Of a stretch of DNA of 64,000 nucleotides, positions 54,185 through 64,000 are shown in pieces. The notes below the pieces were generated by a model, which made no database searches, was not told the DNA's origin, and saw only the letters and a program-made list of their open reading frames with translations. A program made the translations under genes and the position numbers. The DNA comes from Hermatobates lingyangjiaoensis (Eukaryota > Arthropoda > Insecta > Hemiptera > Hermatobatidae). The first letter of the stretch is position 1. Every line of letters begins with the position of its first letter. The DNA lies in NCBI GenBank assembly GCA_026182355.1, contig JAPFBL010000581.1, positions 1 to 64,000 on the forward strand, read 5' to 3'.

Positions 54185-55324
54185 TGTACAATTTTTTTAC
54201 GATCAGACCGTAAAGGCTGACGTTTTTAATCCACTAGGGGATCGGTTAAAAAAAAGGAGTACAGAAAAAATAATAATAATTTGTGTCTAGTTTTATTTTG
54301 ACTCACTATATATCAACTGTTATTATTTAAAGTATTTAAATTATAAACTAAATTTTTGTTCTACGTTTAATGAATTCAGAACATATTAATTACCTGTCCA
54401 TGGTGGAAGCCAGGCAGTCTTTTCCTAAGTCCACTCTATTTTTGTATTTGTGATCTTGGAATATATTTCCTGATATATATTCCATTATCTTAGAATATAT
54501 CAGGTGAAAATCAATGAAATTTTTATTGGAATTTAACTCTTCTATGAAGAAAAGGTAAACCAGTTGGTGTTTTGATGGTAAAAATATAGAAACAGATAAA
54601 ATATATATCCTAAGAAATATATAACTGCACAAAATTACACAAATTGCTATATTATGTAATTTGTATAAATATTTTATTTTTAAAAGTTTATATCAATTAG
54701 TTCACAGTTCTTAGTTCAATCAATAGAAAGAAATGCATACGAAATAATATTATCAGATCTTTAAATGAATGAAATGTGATATTAATAGTCTCGATAAGAA
54801 TCACTATCACATAAGAATGTATAATACAGACATTCAGTAAATGAAAATTTGTTATGTCTTCAGTTTCTAAAACTTTAAGAGTTTCACAAATAATATGAAT
54901 TTAAGTTGTAGATAGCCAAATTTTATTTCACATGTTTCATTTGTAGGTATAGAAAAATGCCAACACGTTTGAAAAGATAACTCTTTCAAACTTAAATCAT
55001 TTCGGATAAAACTCTTGGCATTGAGAAACGTTGTAAAAAATTTTAGATTTATATTTAATTTGAGTGATGAATAATACTACTTTCTCACTGTTAATGGCAG
55101 ATAGGTAATTAAATAGCATAAAATAATGATAGAGAGAAAATAATAGCATTTCCAGAACAAAATTTGTAATCAGGCTTACTTAATAGCGATATTTTTTAGT
55201 TACCCATATAAATGATTAGACATTTGTAATAAATAAATTTATAATATTTGTAATTATATTTGTATATATTTTTTATATTTATAAATGTATATTTATAATA
55301 TTTGTATATATTTATTATATTATA
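54185..55324. other. AT-rich interval without recognisable gene
   Basis: After a short unclassified segment with GATCAGACCGTAAAGGC there is nothing I can support. Confidence 0.55.
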
Positions 55325-55525
55325 TTGTAATTAAAAGAAACGGTCCTGCGGACTTATTTAAATAAAATAAATCCAAAACGAAGGAAACACACAGAAAGAC
55401 ACAAACATAACTCACATCGATATTTCGACCATCGTCATCATCAGGAGGTGTGAAGAGCGAAGAGTCCCGCAGGAAGGCAGGGCGTTGACTGAGTTAACGT
55501 TGTTGTTGAGTCTAATGCATATATT
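55325..55525 (-). mobile_element. PLE family K end
   Basis: Minus copy: CTC, CTGATGATGACGATGGTC, GAAATATCGATGTGAG, the K tail and the outer hairpin GTCCGCAGGACC. CTC/GAG stem I is intact. A three-base insertion (ATG) lies in the first box region. Confidence 0.75.
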
Positions 55526-55682
55526 AGTATATGCATTATTTTATAATGTTATTTTATATATATGTAATATTTTATATTATTTTATAATATATATATATAT
55601 TTGTATTATATATAAATAACATAAATACATGAAAATTCTGTTACTATACAACATTGTATAATATTTTTAAATGTTTAATTTC

Positions 55683-55858
55683 CATTTGTACCTGACCTCG
55701 TACAGTTTTAGAAATGACAGTTTAACATCCTCTCCAAAGGATGGCGTGATCAGATTTATTTACTTCTCACTTGAATAAATCATGGGCCAGAGTGAGTATC
55801 GAACCCCAGACCTACCAGTTTTGAGGTGAAGCATGTTGCCACTGAGCTAACCTGGCCC
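55683..55858 (-). mobile_element. tRNA-derived SINE
   Basis: Minus copy with TTAGCTCAGTGGCAACATG (A-box region) and GGGTTCGATACTCACTC (B-box), body truncated after GTACGAGGTCAGGTAC. The most decayed of the copies with a head. Confidence 0.75.
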
Positions 55859-55864
55859 CCAAAA

Positions 55865-56968
55865 AGTATAAATATAGTTTGAATTTCATAATTCTTGAAT
55901 ATTTGATAAAGGAATTTTTACAGAAAAAAATAAACACCATTAAGTTTTGTTTGTAACTATTTCAAATTATAATAAGAATTACACTATCTGAAAGGGCGAT
56001 ATTCTAATAAAACAATTTAATTATCTAATTGTGAATGAGTTGGATAATAGCTTTTTGCTTTAATATCAATTTAATTGATCTATTTCCCAGTAAATGCCCA
56101 AATATAATGCATTTATAGCTTTAAACGATGATTAACATCCCGTTTCAATTCCATAATAGTTCACTTCCATTAGAGAATTGGGTAGTTAATTTTCTGTAAA
56201 CTGTCAAATGATCTTGGTGCTTAATAACTGAACAAAACCGGCAAGATTACTTCGGCTTTTCGTAATTATCCAGTACTAGCGGCGTTTACTGCTCATCATT
56301 AATTGATAAGAAGATACTGTGATGCAGTTGAGTATATTCGAGGCTCATTTTCCCATTGTTGAGATTAATATTTCAATTCTCAAAGGCGTATTATTATTTA
56401 AATGCATCAGAAATAGGGTAATTTTACTTGGGCAGTCTTATAAAAGACTTTCAACAGTGTGTTATTGAGATAAGTACCGGCTTTTATTAATATTTGATTT
56501 CAGTCCTGAAGAAAAATGTGGTAATATTCTTCAGCTGGTCTGTTTTTTTTTTCATTGAATAATTTATGATAACAAACAGGAGAAATGAAATGAAGGAAGG
56601 TAGGGATTATCGACCTCCGGGGAAATGACACGTCATGTACTAGGGAGGGGGGGGGGGGTTTGGAGAGACCAAGTTTCTAACTTACATGTTCTGTACATAG
56701 AATGAATATTTACTGGACACTGCTCTCTGTGCACTAGTTAAAACTTTAATACTTTGGCATGACTCGTCTCAACTCTAACACTAAATAGTTCATGCTATAT
56801 CATCACATAGAATTGAAAATGATGGTTGTAGTTTCAGATGAAACACTAACATTTTACGAAGTTTAAAAAACAAAAAAATATTCAGTTGCTGAAAAGACCT
56901 TTTACAGTTTCTTTGGCGTCATACTATAATAAAAAGAAAATAAACAAAAAAAACAAGAAAAGAAAAAA
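55865..56968. other. AT-rich interval without recognisable gene
   Basis: Only a 12-base G run at 56647-56658 stands out, in a segment with GACACGTCATG that echoes GACACGTCAGG near 34535. Confidence 0.55.
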
Positions 56969-56969
56969 A

Positions 56970-57410
56970 AATGATCAATTTCTGCATTCACGACCTTTTT
57001 GTTAACAGATTCTAACCTCATGGTTATTTTCCTTATTGTAATAGGTAAACTATAAATCAGGTTCGCCAATGACATTTTCAAGAAAATAGGTCCAATGAAC
57101 AAAAGACATTTAATAACATTAAATTTATATTCTTTATGTTGTTAAATTTATTATTAGGTTAATTTATTATTATAAATTATTATATTAATTTATTAGGTTA
57201 TTAAATTTCTTTCCTTCATTGGATCTATTTACTTGGAAATGTCATTGGCAAATCTGACTTATAGTTTACCTACCTACTACAATAAGGAAAATAGCCCGGA
57301 GGTTAGAATCTGTTAACAAAAAGGTTGTGAATGCAGAAACTGGGATCATTTTCAATAAAATATTCTTGAGAGAAGATCGATCTGCTGCCAATATATGCCA
57401 ACTTAAAAAA
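56970..57410. mobile_element. PLE P2 N-terminal foldback
   Basis: Arms of about 130 bp around 57160 share CCTTATTGTA and AACAGATTCTAACCT in opposite orientation. The plus arm encodes RRLESVNKKVVNAETGIIFN then KIFLRE and, after a one-base shift, DLLPIYANLK. This resembles the P1 stub IFNEVCLKEGLLPKYTN and so represents another PLE lineage. Confidence 0.6.
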
Positions 57411-57574
57411 AAACTATATATTAATGGTTACAGTATTTAATGTGCTACATATTATTATTCAACCAGTAAAAATACGAAGTATAATGAATTTCACAAATAT
57501 TTTAATTTTATTATTCAGTTTTTCATTTTCTTAACTTATTCTTAGTTTATTTTTATTACTTCTCTTCAACCGGG

Positions 57575-57730
57575 CGCGCGCGTGTGACAACACTGTTGGT
57601 CTCCAACCGTTGCTTTGCAAGTGCGTTTGGTGTCCCCATCTCTTCTTTCCTTATGACGTTTAAACCGAAATTTAGAGATTGTAAAGAGTGCTTTCCTATT
57701 TATTGTGTACTTATAGTTTACTCTGAAATG
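57575..57730 (+). mobile_element. PLE family J end, old
   Basis: Matches GTCTCCAACCGTTGCTTTGC, GTGCGTTTGGTGTCCCC and CGAAATTTAGAGATTGTAA of the J foldback at 24048 in the same order, with the core blurred (TTATGACGTTTAAACCG). Confidence 0.6.
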
Positions 57731-57949
57731 TATATATCATATATTTGATTTCTGAATAAGTTCTTGAAGTTTAAGAGAGTATGAGGCTGATTTGATGCTT
57801 TTCTTCTCCACCCCTGAAATGAAATAGAGGGATATTCGAATTTATATTTTGGAACCCTTCAATCAAATTATCCCTCCCTTAGAATTCACCCTATGGAATT
57901 TTACCCCCCGGGTGATTACGCAACTACTGGTGAGCTAGGACTTTTTTTT

Positions 57950-58240
57950 TTTTTATTGTTGGATGATTTTGGAGTGGTGGGGAGGTAGGATATGTGGTGG
58001 GGGAAAGTATGAAAGTGTAGTGGGCAAACAGAAGGCAGTGTTGAAGGTAGTAAGGACATGCGCAGAGTTAGAGGAGAGAGACCCCGGGAAGGTTTTCAAA
58101 AGGAGGAGATGTGCGCGCTTTTCTCTTTTGCCGATCAGGGAGTCAGAGTTAAACAGGAGCTCCCCGAGAGCTTCACCTCCCTCAGACCAACTAACCCGCT
58201 GTGCCCTCAACATCTCTCTCTCATCCACTCTCTCTTCCTA
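57950..58240. other. GC-richer island, unassigned
   Basis: About 290 bp of balanced composition with GACCCCGGGAAGG, GCCGATCAGGGAG and GAGCTCCCCGAGAGC, bounded by AT-rich DNA. Frames of 76-92 codons are open on both strands. The plus-strand frames have no recognisable domain. It could be a single exon, a promoter region or an old repeat. Confidence 0.35.
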
Positions 58241-59351
58241 ACAAATTGTATTTGCCTGGCAAATATTAAACAAATGTCATACGTTTAATAAACACAATTG
58301 CTTTTTATTATCTCTATTCTACAACTGCACAACTCTTAACTCTTATTAGATGTCCAAAACACACATAACTATCTCTCCTGTTATATGCCTTTTGTTCATA
58401 AAAACCAAATTATGTCTAAAAAACGAAGTCGTTTCACTACATGAATTTTATATGAAAAACATTCTTTCAAACTGCAAGACTGCTTAACCAATAACATAAT
58501 TTAAACAAAAAAAAAACATAATTTTTGAATCTGTAAAGTTCACATTCAGTAGAAAATTCTTACAGCAAAACAAATTCAATGAACTATTTATGCAGAATTC
58601 TATAAAGAATTAGATAGTTACAAGGTACGTGTTACAATGAAATACACTATAACCAAAACAATGTTAACACATCTTTTTATCTTGTTTCAAGTATATAACA
58701 AATTGTGAATGCATTTTTAAAGGGCGTATTTGTCATAGAGAAGTTTTATTTCTTTAGAAAAACAATCTGTAATTATAAAAATAATTACAGCTTCAACTCA
58801 TTGTTAAGAAACAACAACAATATCCTGAAGCTTTATATCGTTTTTTATTTGTTCCACAAATATACGTATATATATGTAAATTTTATCAAATATTAAATTT
58901 GGTATTGGTGCAACTGTGCTAATTGTTTTCCGATAATTTATAACTTGTTTATTACTAGTTTTGATATTATAATTAATTTTAAAAGAAAATAAAAAATATG
59001 TAAATTTATACGTAAAATGCTAAGCATAAATTAATTTGTCTTACTTTTAAAGTAAGAACTGTAGCCATTCGTAAGAACGAAGAAACATAGCCTTTAAAGA
59101 TAAATAAAAAAAAATAGTAAGAAAACAGCATTGAATTTTTGAAAACCATTGCACATATCAAACATCGCAAATATCTAATAGATAAGACGGATGCTGATTA
59201 CTTTAGTTAACAGATATTTGATTAGTAGCTGAATTCTGTTCCTCAACTGTGCCGACCAAGATTTCTGTTCTAGTTTATAAATCTTGTCCCACATTTGTTA
59301 TATAAATAAGGATTTCACATCAAACATGTAATTTTGGTGGAATTTAAAAAA
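58241..59351. other. AT-rich interval without recognisable gene
   Basis: No supported feature. Confidence 0.6.
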
Positions 59352-59646
59352 TAACGTCTCCACAAAAAAAAAATAGTTTAATTTGAAAACCTATCAACCC
59401 GTTTTGAACACTTTGCCGTTTTCCTTCAGGTTAATATGTGCACTCTTGAAATGTTCATCTGCTGGAGTGACCTAGGAAGGATTCAGAATCCTTCCTAGGA
59501 CTCAGTCCTTCCTAGGTCAGTCCCAAAGATCAACATCTCAAGACTGTAGATGTAAACTTGAAGTAGAACACTAAATGTTCGAAACGCGTTGTTAGTTTTC
59601 AAATTAAACTTTATTTTGTGTGTAGATGCAATTTTTGAAATTCCCC
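59352..59646. mobile_element. PLE family F variant foldback with nested palindrome
   Basis: The minus arm has CTGAAGGAAAACGGCAAAGTG then TTCAAAACGGGTTG; the plus arm CTTGAAGTAGAACACTAAATG then TTCGAAACGCGTTG. Near the centre CTAGGAAGGATTC and its complement form a further perfect hairpin, with CTTCCTAGGTC repeated once more. Confidence 0.7.
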
Positions 59647-59945
59647 AATATGAGTAAATACCACTCTATAACAGATTGCACAAGTAACTAATGAAATATA
59701 TAAATTAAACATTTACGTGATCAGGAAAAATAAAAGCCATAACATTAGACTGTAGAGGATCTCCAAAATAAATCTTTATTAATTCGAAGTATGATAACAG
59801 TAGAGTGTTAAACTAAACGTTCTTTTTTTATGATTTATTAGTTTTATCTCTTCCATTTCTCAGAAAAAATTTTTAAGTTGGACTCTATTTATAAATATTT
59901 ATTTTCATGTATTGAGTAGTTGAGTATAATATGGTATTTTTTTAA

Positions 59946-60022
59946 CAAGATTTCACAATAAACACATGAAATAACAATCAATATCCAAACCACAACAAGA
60001 AATGAGAAAAAAACTAAGATCT
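59946..60022 (-). mobile_element. Degraded family A tail
   Basis: AAACACATGAAATAACAATC, CAAACCACAACAAGAAATG and ACTAAGATCT; the core is missing. Confidence 0.65.
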
Positions 60023-60320
60023 AAGAGTTAGTTCTTTCTTCCTGCAGTGACTCTGGGGAATACACAGGGTCGGTCCTTAAGAAAATTCTGGTCCTTCTAT
60101 AGCTAATGCTGACCTGGTATTCAACAACAGAAGCTGTTATTTAGCTTGGCTCATGAGTATCACTATACTATTCTTTCAGGAGAACATGACTGTTTACGCC
60201 CACTCCCAGGCATTCATAAGGCCCATATTGCCCTCTAATTTAAAAAGTCCCACTTTCTTTGGCTTAAAGTTCTTAATAATTTTTCTAATTTTTTACTATA
60301 CTTTAAGTATCGATTATAAG

Positions 60321-60324
<4 letters not shown>

Positions 60325-60360
<36 letters not shown>
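60325..60360. repeat. (TA)n microsatellite
   Basis: Pure TA repeat before a family A copy. Confidence 0.95.
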
Positions 60361-60363
<3 letters not shown>

Positions 60364-60486
60364 AGTTCACATAAACACGTGAAATAACAATCAATGATCA
60401 AACCACAATAAGAAAATGGGAAAGCAAGACTAAGATCTTTCAACCGTAACAAGCGGTCTTCGTCAGAGTCAAAAACCCAACTGGGT
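60360..60486 (-). mobile_element. PLE family A end
   Basis: Minus copy close to consensus, ending AAAACCCAACTGGG, flanked by TA tracts. Confidence 0.85.
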
Positions 60487-60505
60487 TATATATATATATA
60501 TATAT

Positions 60506-61190
60506 TCACTGATAAAACGAAATACGATCCAAACTGGACACAATACGAGTTCGAGATTAACAAAGAGCAACACACAAAGTAGGGAAACACACTTACAGAC
60601 TCAAATTTTCGGGTAATCCGTCTTCAGGAGTTAAGAGAAAGGGAGACCAAGCACGTTGTAGGCGCAACGGCAAGTAACCAACCCGGCAACCGCCCGTGCT
60701 GTCAACCGTACCCGGTCTTAAAGTATAAAATTAGGAGAAGATATAAACAGAAGCTCAGATAAGCAGTAATGGTTGGGTAAAACTATAAGTAGGTGAAAAA
60801 TTATAAACAATATAAGATAAAAACAAACTATAAGAAACAAAAATAATGATAGAGAAAAGAAGAAAAAATAAATAAATAAATAAAATTCTTAGGTAGAAAG
60901 GAAAATCCTTTCTCTTTTCTCCTGAAGACGGATTACCCGAAAATTTGAGTCTGTAAGTGTGTTTCCCTACTTTGTGTGTTGCTCTTTGTTAATCTCGAAC
61001 TCGTATATATATATACGAGTATATATACGTATATATATATATATATACGAGTTCGAGATTAACAAAGAGCAACACACAAAGTAGGGAAACACACTTACAG
61101 ACTCAAATTTTCGGGTAATCCGTCTTCAGGAGAAAAGAGAATGGGAGACCAAGCACGTTGTAGGCGCAACGGCAAGTAACCCAATATATA
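60506..61190. mobile_element. PLE family I cluster: three copies in alternating orientation
   Basis: A minus copy (60506-60720) with an A-rich upstream part to about 60895, a plus copy (60905-61005), a TA tract, and a second minus copy (61045-61185). All share ATTAACAAAGAGCAACACAC and the CTGAAGACGGATTACCC core with GAAAATTTGAG. CTC/GAG stem I is intact in the plus and second minus copies. Confidence 0.85.
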
Positions 61191-61204
61191 TATATATATA
61201 TTCG

Positions 61205-61331
61205 TATATTTGGGGAGCAGGCCTTCATTGATACATGTTCTATTAAAACCTATGACTATTTCAATTTTGACACATTTTCGAATTAATTTTTCAAATTTCC
61301 TTACCTCTGGCTTCCATAAGAAAACTGGCAT
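61205..61331 (-). pseudogene. PLE N-terminal coding stub
   Basis: The minus-strand frame VRKFEKLIRKCVKIEIVIGF, NRTCINEGLLPKYTN, then the (TA)n tract. A basic segment precedes the EGLLPK motif as in P1, but the sequence differs, so this is another lineage. A short inverted copy of its CATAGGTTTTAATAGAACA lies at 61329-61347. Confidence 0.65.
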
Positions 61332-61359
61332 AGGTTTTAATAGAACATATATGTATATA

Positions 61360-61523
61360 TATCAATGATCAAACCACAATAAGAAATGGGAAAACAAGAC
61401 TGAAAACAAGATTGACTTTGACGAAGACCGCTTGTTACGGTGGAAAGATCTTAGTCTTGTTTTCTTATTTCTTATTGTGGTTTGATCATTGATTGTTATT
61501 TGACGTGTTTATGTGAAATCTTT

Positions 61524-61527
<4 letters not shown>
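61360..61527. mobile_element. PLE family A foldback
   Basis: Left arm truncated within GGGAAAACAAGACTGAAAAC; right arm complete with GACTTTGACGAAGACC and GAAAGATCTTAGTC. Confidence 0.85.
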
Positions 61528-61554
<27 letters not shown>

Positions 61555-61555
61555 G

Positions 61556-61712
61556 CTCTTAATTAAACGAGACACGATCCACACTGGACGCAATACTACA
61601 ACGTACTTGGTCTCCCTTTCTCTTTTCTCCTGAAGACGGATTACCCGAAACTGTGAGTCTGTAAGTGTATTTCCTTACTCTGTGTGTTACTCTTCTTCAA
61701 TTTTGAACCCAT
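61556..61712 (+). mobile_element. PLE family I end
   Basis: A short minus outer tail (AATTAAACGAGACACGATCC) is joined to a full plus copy with CTCCTGAAGACGGATTACCC, GAAACTGTGAG and its tail. Confidence 0.8.
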
Positions 61713-61737
61713 TATATATATATATATATTGCATTGA

Positions 61738-61860
61738 TAAAAAGGTTTCTCATAAACACGTGAAATAACAATCAATGATCAAACCACTGACGAAGACCGC
61801 TTGTTACGGTTGAAAGATCTTAGTCTTGTTTTCCCATTTCTTATTGTGGTTTGATCATAT
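61738..61860. mobile_element. PLE family A foldback
   Basis: Minus outer tail joined at CAAACCACTGACGAAGACC to the plus copy, so one arm lost its core and the join created CTGACGA anew. Confidence 0.8.
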
Positions 61861-61946
61861 ATTGCATTAGGTAGCTTTTGTTTTGAAGGCTAGGTCTCAT
61901 ACATACCTAATACAATTGAATAGAAGAGGTCAAGAATAATTTTTGA

Positions 61947-61948
<2 letters not shown>

Positions 61949-61980
<32 letters not shown>
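61949..61980. repeat. (TA)n microsatellite
   Basis: TA repeat at the 3' end of the PLE copy. Confidence 0.9.
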
Positions 61981-62619
61981 CTTTAAATTACGCAAAGCAC
62001 GACACAGAAAAGAGAATACAAAGAAAACTTACAGAATTCAATATTTCGAACTGTTGTTCGTCATCAGGAGAGTAGACTAGTAGAGAGGACGAAGTGAGAG
62101 AGATCTCCCCACGTCGAAGAACGGAGCGCGAATGAAGAAATAAAGAGTCAACCGAAGAGAGCAGCACTAGCGTAAAAAAGGAGCTAGGCACTAAACGTCG
62201 GAGAACGGAGAAAGCAAAAACAAAAGATAAAATTATAAAATTAAAAATTATAAATTAAAAATTATATAAAAAAGGAATAATAAAAAAAGTAAATAAATAA
62301 ATAAATAAATAAAATAAAAAATATATATATAATAAAAAAAGGAAAAAAATAATAAAATAAAAAAAATATATATATGAATATGAATATATAAGTTAAAAAT
62401 AAAAGGAAAAACAAATAAAAGTTAACGCTTCTGATTTAATCCGGGATCTGATCGGGCCCCCAATAACCATATGTGGGCCTCCTCAGACGCTCTTAATGTC
62501 AAACTACGGTCATCAGTGGTCACTAGCTTAATGATTTGAACAGAAAAGCAGTCATTAAAAGAAAGGTTATGGCTGTTGGCATGGATAGCTACAGGAAGCT
62601 GTTTGCGCTGACCAAACTA
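61979..62619 (-). mobile_element. 5'-truncated PLE copy (family G)
   Basis: On the minus strand: end of the GIY-YIG frame (62619 to 62422), an AT-only 3' region of about 200 bp, CTTCGACGTGGGGAG, core CTGATGACGAACAACAGTTC with GAAATATTG, and the G tail into (TA)n. It shows that family G ends are the 3' ends of GIY-YIG PLEs. Confidence 0.85.
62422..62619 (-). pseudogene. PLE GIY-YIG C-terminal fragment, open
   Basis: A frame of 65 codons without stops: FGQRKQLPVAIHANSHNLSF, NDCFSVQIIKLVTTDDRSLT, then LRASEEAHIWLLGARSDPGL, NQKR and TAA. The catalytic Glu (SEEA) is kept; the GIY, YIG and Arg boxes are upstream and lost at a (TA)n tract. It is the cleanest of the C-terminal fragments, so this copy is relatively young. 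Confidence 0.85.
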
Positions 62620-62629
62620 TATATATATT

Positions 62630-63505
62630 GAATGTTTTCTTATCACGACCACATATATTTAACATTATTTTCTTTTTTATGGAGGTGTGGTCTAGCTTCA
62701 ATAGTACAATACCTTTAAGCAGACGTTTCGTCTACATTTTATAGATGTTTTGAGGGCTATATCTATACAAAATTTAATTATAATAACATGAAAAGTAATT
62801 ATATTACAGCATTTAATTAATATACATAATTACCTTAGTATGTTTCTATTGTAAGGAAGCGACATAACGGTTTGTGTTCAAATCAGCTAGTGGGCTGCCC
62901 TAGTGACTGTTTTTCGAACCTTCTATATCAGACTTGATAACTCAAAACAACCCTAATAAACTCATAAAAACTATATCAAGAAACAGTCATGAAAACTGCA
63001 ACCATATCCTTAATTACTGAATTATAGACTATATTTTATTTAGGTTTTCTGTATCCGTTTTTTTTTATTACAAGCATTTTTGGATTTTCGAATGTGAATA
63101 TTTTTATAAGCCTCTGATTTTTTATAGTCTAGTATCTTATATAGGCTATTACTTAGTAATTAAGATATATGGTTGTAGTATTCCTGGTTCTTTTTTGACA
63201 TAGTTTTAATGAGTATATTAGGTTTGTTTTGAATTATGAAGTCTGACATAGAAGGTTCGAAAAACGGTCACTAGTGCAGAACACTAGCTGAATTGAACAC
63301 AAACCGTTATGTAATTGCTTCCTTACAATAGCAAAATACCAAGGTAAATATGTATCTTAATTAAATAATGTAATAAAATTACTTTTCAAGCTATGGCAAC
63401 TAAATTCTGTATTGATGTAGCCCTGAAGATGTCTACAAATACAGACGAAATGTCGGCTTAAAGTTGTATTATTGAAGCTAAACAAAACCTCGATAAGTGT
63501 GTTTG
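62630..63505. mobile_element. PLE family C foldback, about 0.9 kb
   Basis: Arms of about 440 bp meet near 63070. Matching segments run from the outer tail (GACCAAACCTCGA type) through the core to AGGTTCGAAAAACNGTCACTAG and ATGTCGCTTCCTTACAATAG. The arms differ at scattered positions, so they are older than the arms of 35150. No coding is visible; the shared inner sequence is the element's 3' region. Confidence 0.8.
63420..63457 (+). ncRNA. Hammerhead-like motif, family C
   Basis: GCC (63420-63422), CTGAAGA (63423-63429), stem II GTCT/AGAC, GAAA (63447-63450), TGTC (to 63454), GGC (63455-63457). All invariant hammerhead bases are present and the cleavage base is C preceded by U. Only the extra T before stem II deviates. 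Stem III is a single A-U pair at most, as known for PLE hammerheads. One of the two best candidates in the window. Confidence 0.55.
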
Positions 63506-64000
63506 TATCTAACATTTTCCTCATAGATGAAATGATACTCTGATAAAGACTACTTGCTTTGTTTAAATATTCATGATTGTTTTTTTAGTTTTTTTTTTCA
63601 TTTTCTGGCAGTTGCTTAAACGTTGATTTTTATTTCAACAGTTTATTGTGAAATTTTTTAGTTATTCTTCCTTTTACGCCTACAAAAACAGCTAATTTTA
63701 ATTTGTTTTCAGTGAGTTTTATATAGAATATAATTTACTTATAAGGTAAATAATTCAGTTCCCTGATTTAGTTTAATGTGAAGATATTTACAAATCTTAA
63801 AACTAAAATTTTTATGATCTTTCCTAAAAACTACGTATAATGACGATAACTCCTGTTTACATTATTCTTATCAAAGATAACACACGCAATGAAGTAGCTT
63901 CATTCATGTAGGAATCAGTAATTCATGGTTTCTTCTGAATGAACAAAGTATTTAAATTGAAATGTTCTTTTTTTTTTATAAAAATATAGAAAAGAGCAAT
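63506..64000. other. AT-rich interval without recognisable gene
   Basis: No supported feature. Confidence 0.6.

Noticed and set aside
3694..62000. CRISPR-like array because of many short similar repeats
   Set aside because: The repeats are dispersed, in both orientations, with irregular spacing and differing lengths; no cas genes.

Overview
The window is strongly AT-rich, intergenic or intronic DNA from an animal, most likely an invertebrate. I found no complete host protein-coding gene, no rRNA, no free-standing tRNA gene and no CRISPR array. What can be read is almost entirely mobile-element debris. It comprises Penelope-like retroelements (PLEs) with GIY-YIG endonuclease, a tRNA-derived SINE, a pogo/Tigger-like DNA transposon remnant, hAT-like and TA-flanked MITEs, and one short retroposon with a perfect 14-bp target duplication. 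Long (TA)n tracts occur throughout. Species cannot be fixed from the sequence; PLEs with GIY-YIG endonuclease, pogo and hAT elements and tRNA-SINEs together fit arthropods, molluscs, cnidarians and other invertebrates.

Layout. 1-5.3 kb: PLE end, a large foldback, the retroposon, PLE families A and B, a SINE. 5.3-10.4 kb: mostly plain AT-rich DNA with one hAT MITE (7358-8005) and family A copies. 10.4-17.8 kb: dense PLE-end repeats (families A, B, D, E, G, I, K, L) and a 5'-truncated PLE copy. 17.8-23.8 kb: SINE/pogo composite duplicated in direct orientation, family F foldbacks. 23.8-31.5 kb: families A, C, H, I, J and a PLE copy with a frameshifted GIY-YIG domain. 31.5-35 kb: TA-flanked MITE, an old degenerate tandem repeat, a poly-G/poly-C patch. 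35-37.2 kb: a 1.4-kb PLE foldback with an intact-looking GIY-YIG reading frame joined head-to-tail to the next unit's N-terminus. 37-45 kb: SINEs (one split by a GC-rich insertion), PLE C-terminus, hAT-like MITE, second PLE foldback. 45.8-50.5 kb: more PLE ends, a decayed PLE reverse transcriptase with its YVDD motif, and an unexplained reading frame. 51.7-52.5 kb: pogo-like element. 53-59.6 kb: SINEs and foldbacks in otherwise plain sequence. 60-63.5 kb: dense PLE ends again, finishing with a nearly 0.9-kb family C foldback.

Unifying observation. At least a dozen otherwise unrelated repeat families share one compact design: a 3-4 nt segment, CTGANGA (or a one- or two-base variant), a hairpin, GAAA, a few bases, then the complement of the first segment. 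This is the layout of a hammerhead ribozyme with a very short stem III, known from the terminal repeats of Penelope-like elements. Stem I differs by family (CTC/GAG, GCC/GGC, TCC/GGA, GACT/AGTC) but stays complementary. Most of these ends lie roughly 70-170 nt from a (TA)n tract and occur as tail-to-tail inverted pairs. The window can therefore be read as a fossil bed of many PLE lineages carrying hammerhead-like motifs and inserted at TA repeats. Family letters (A-S, P1, P2) are my own labels.
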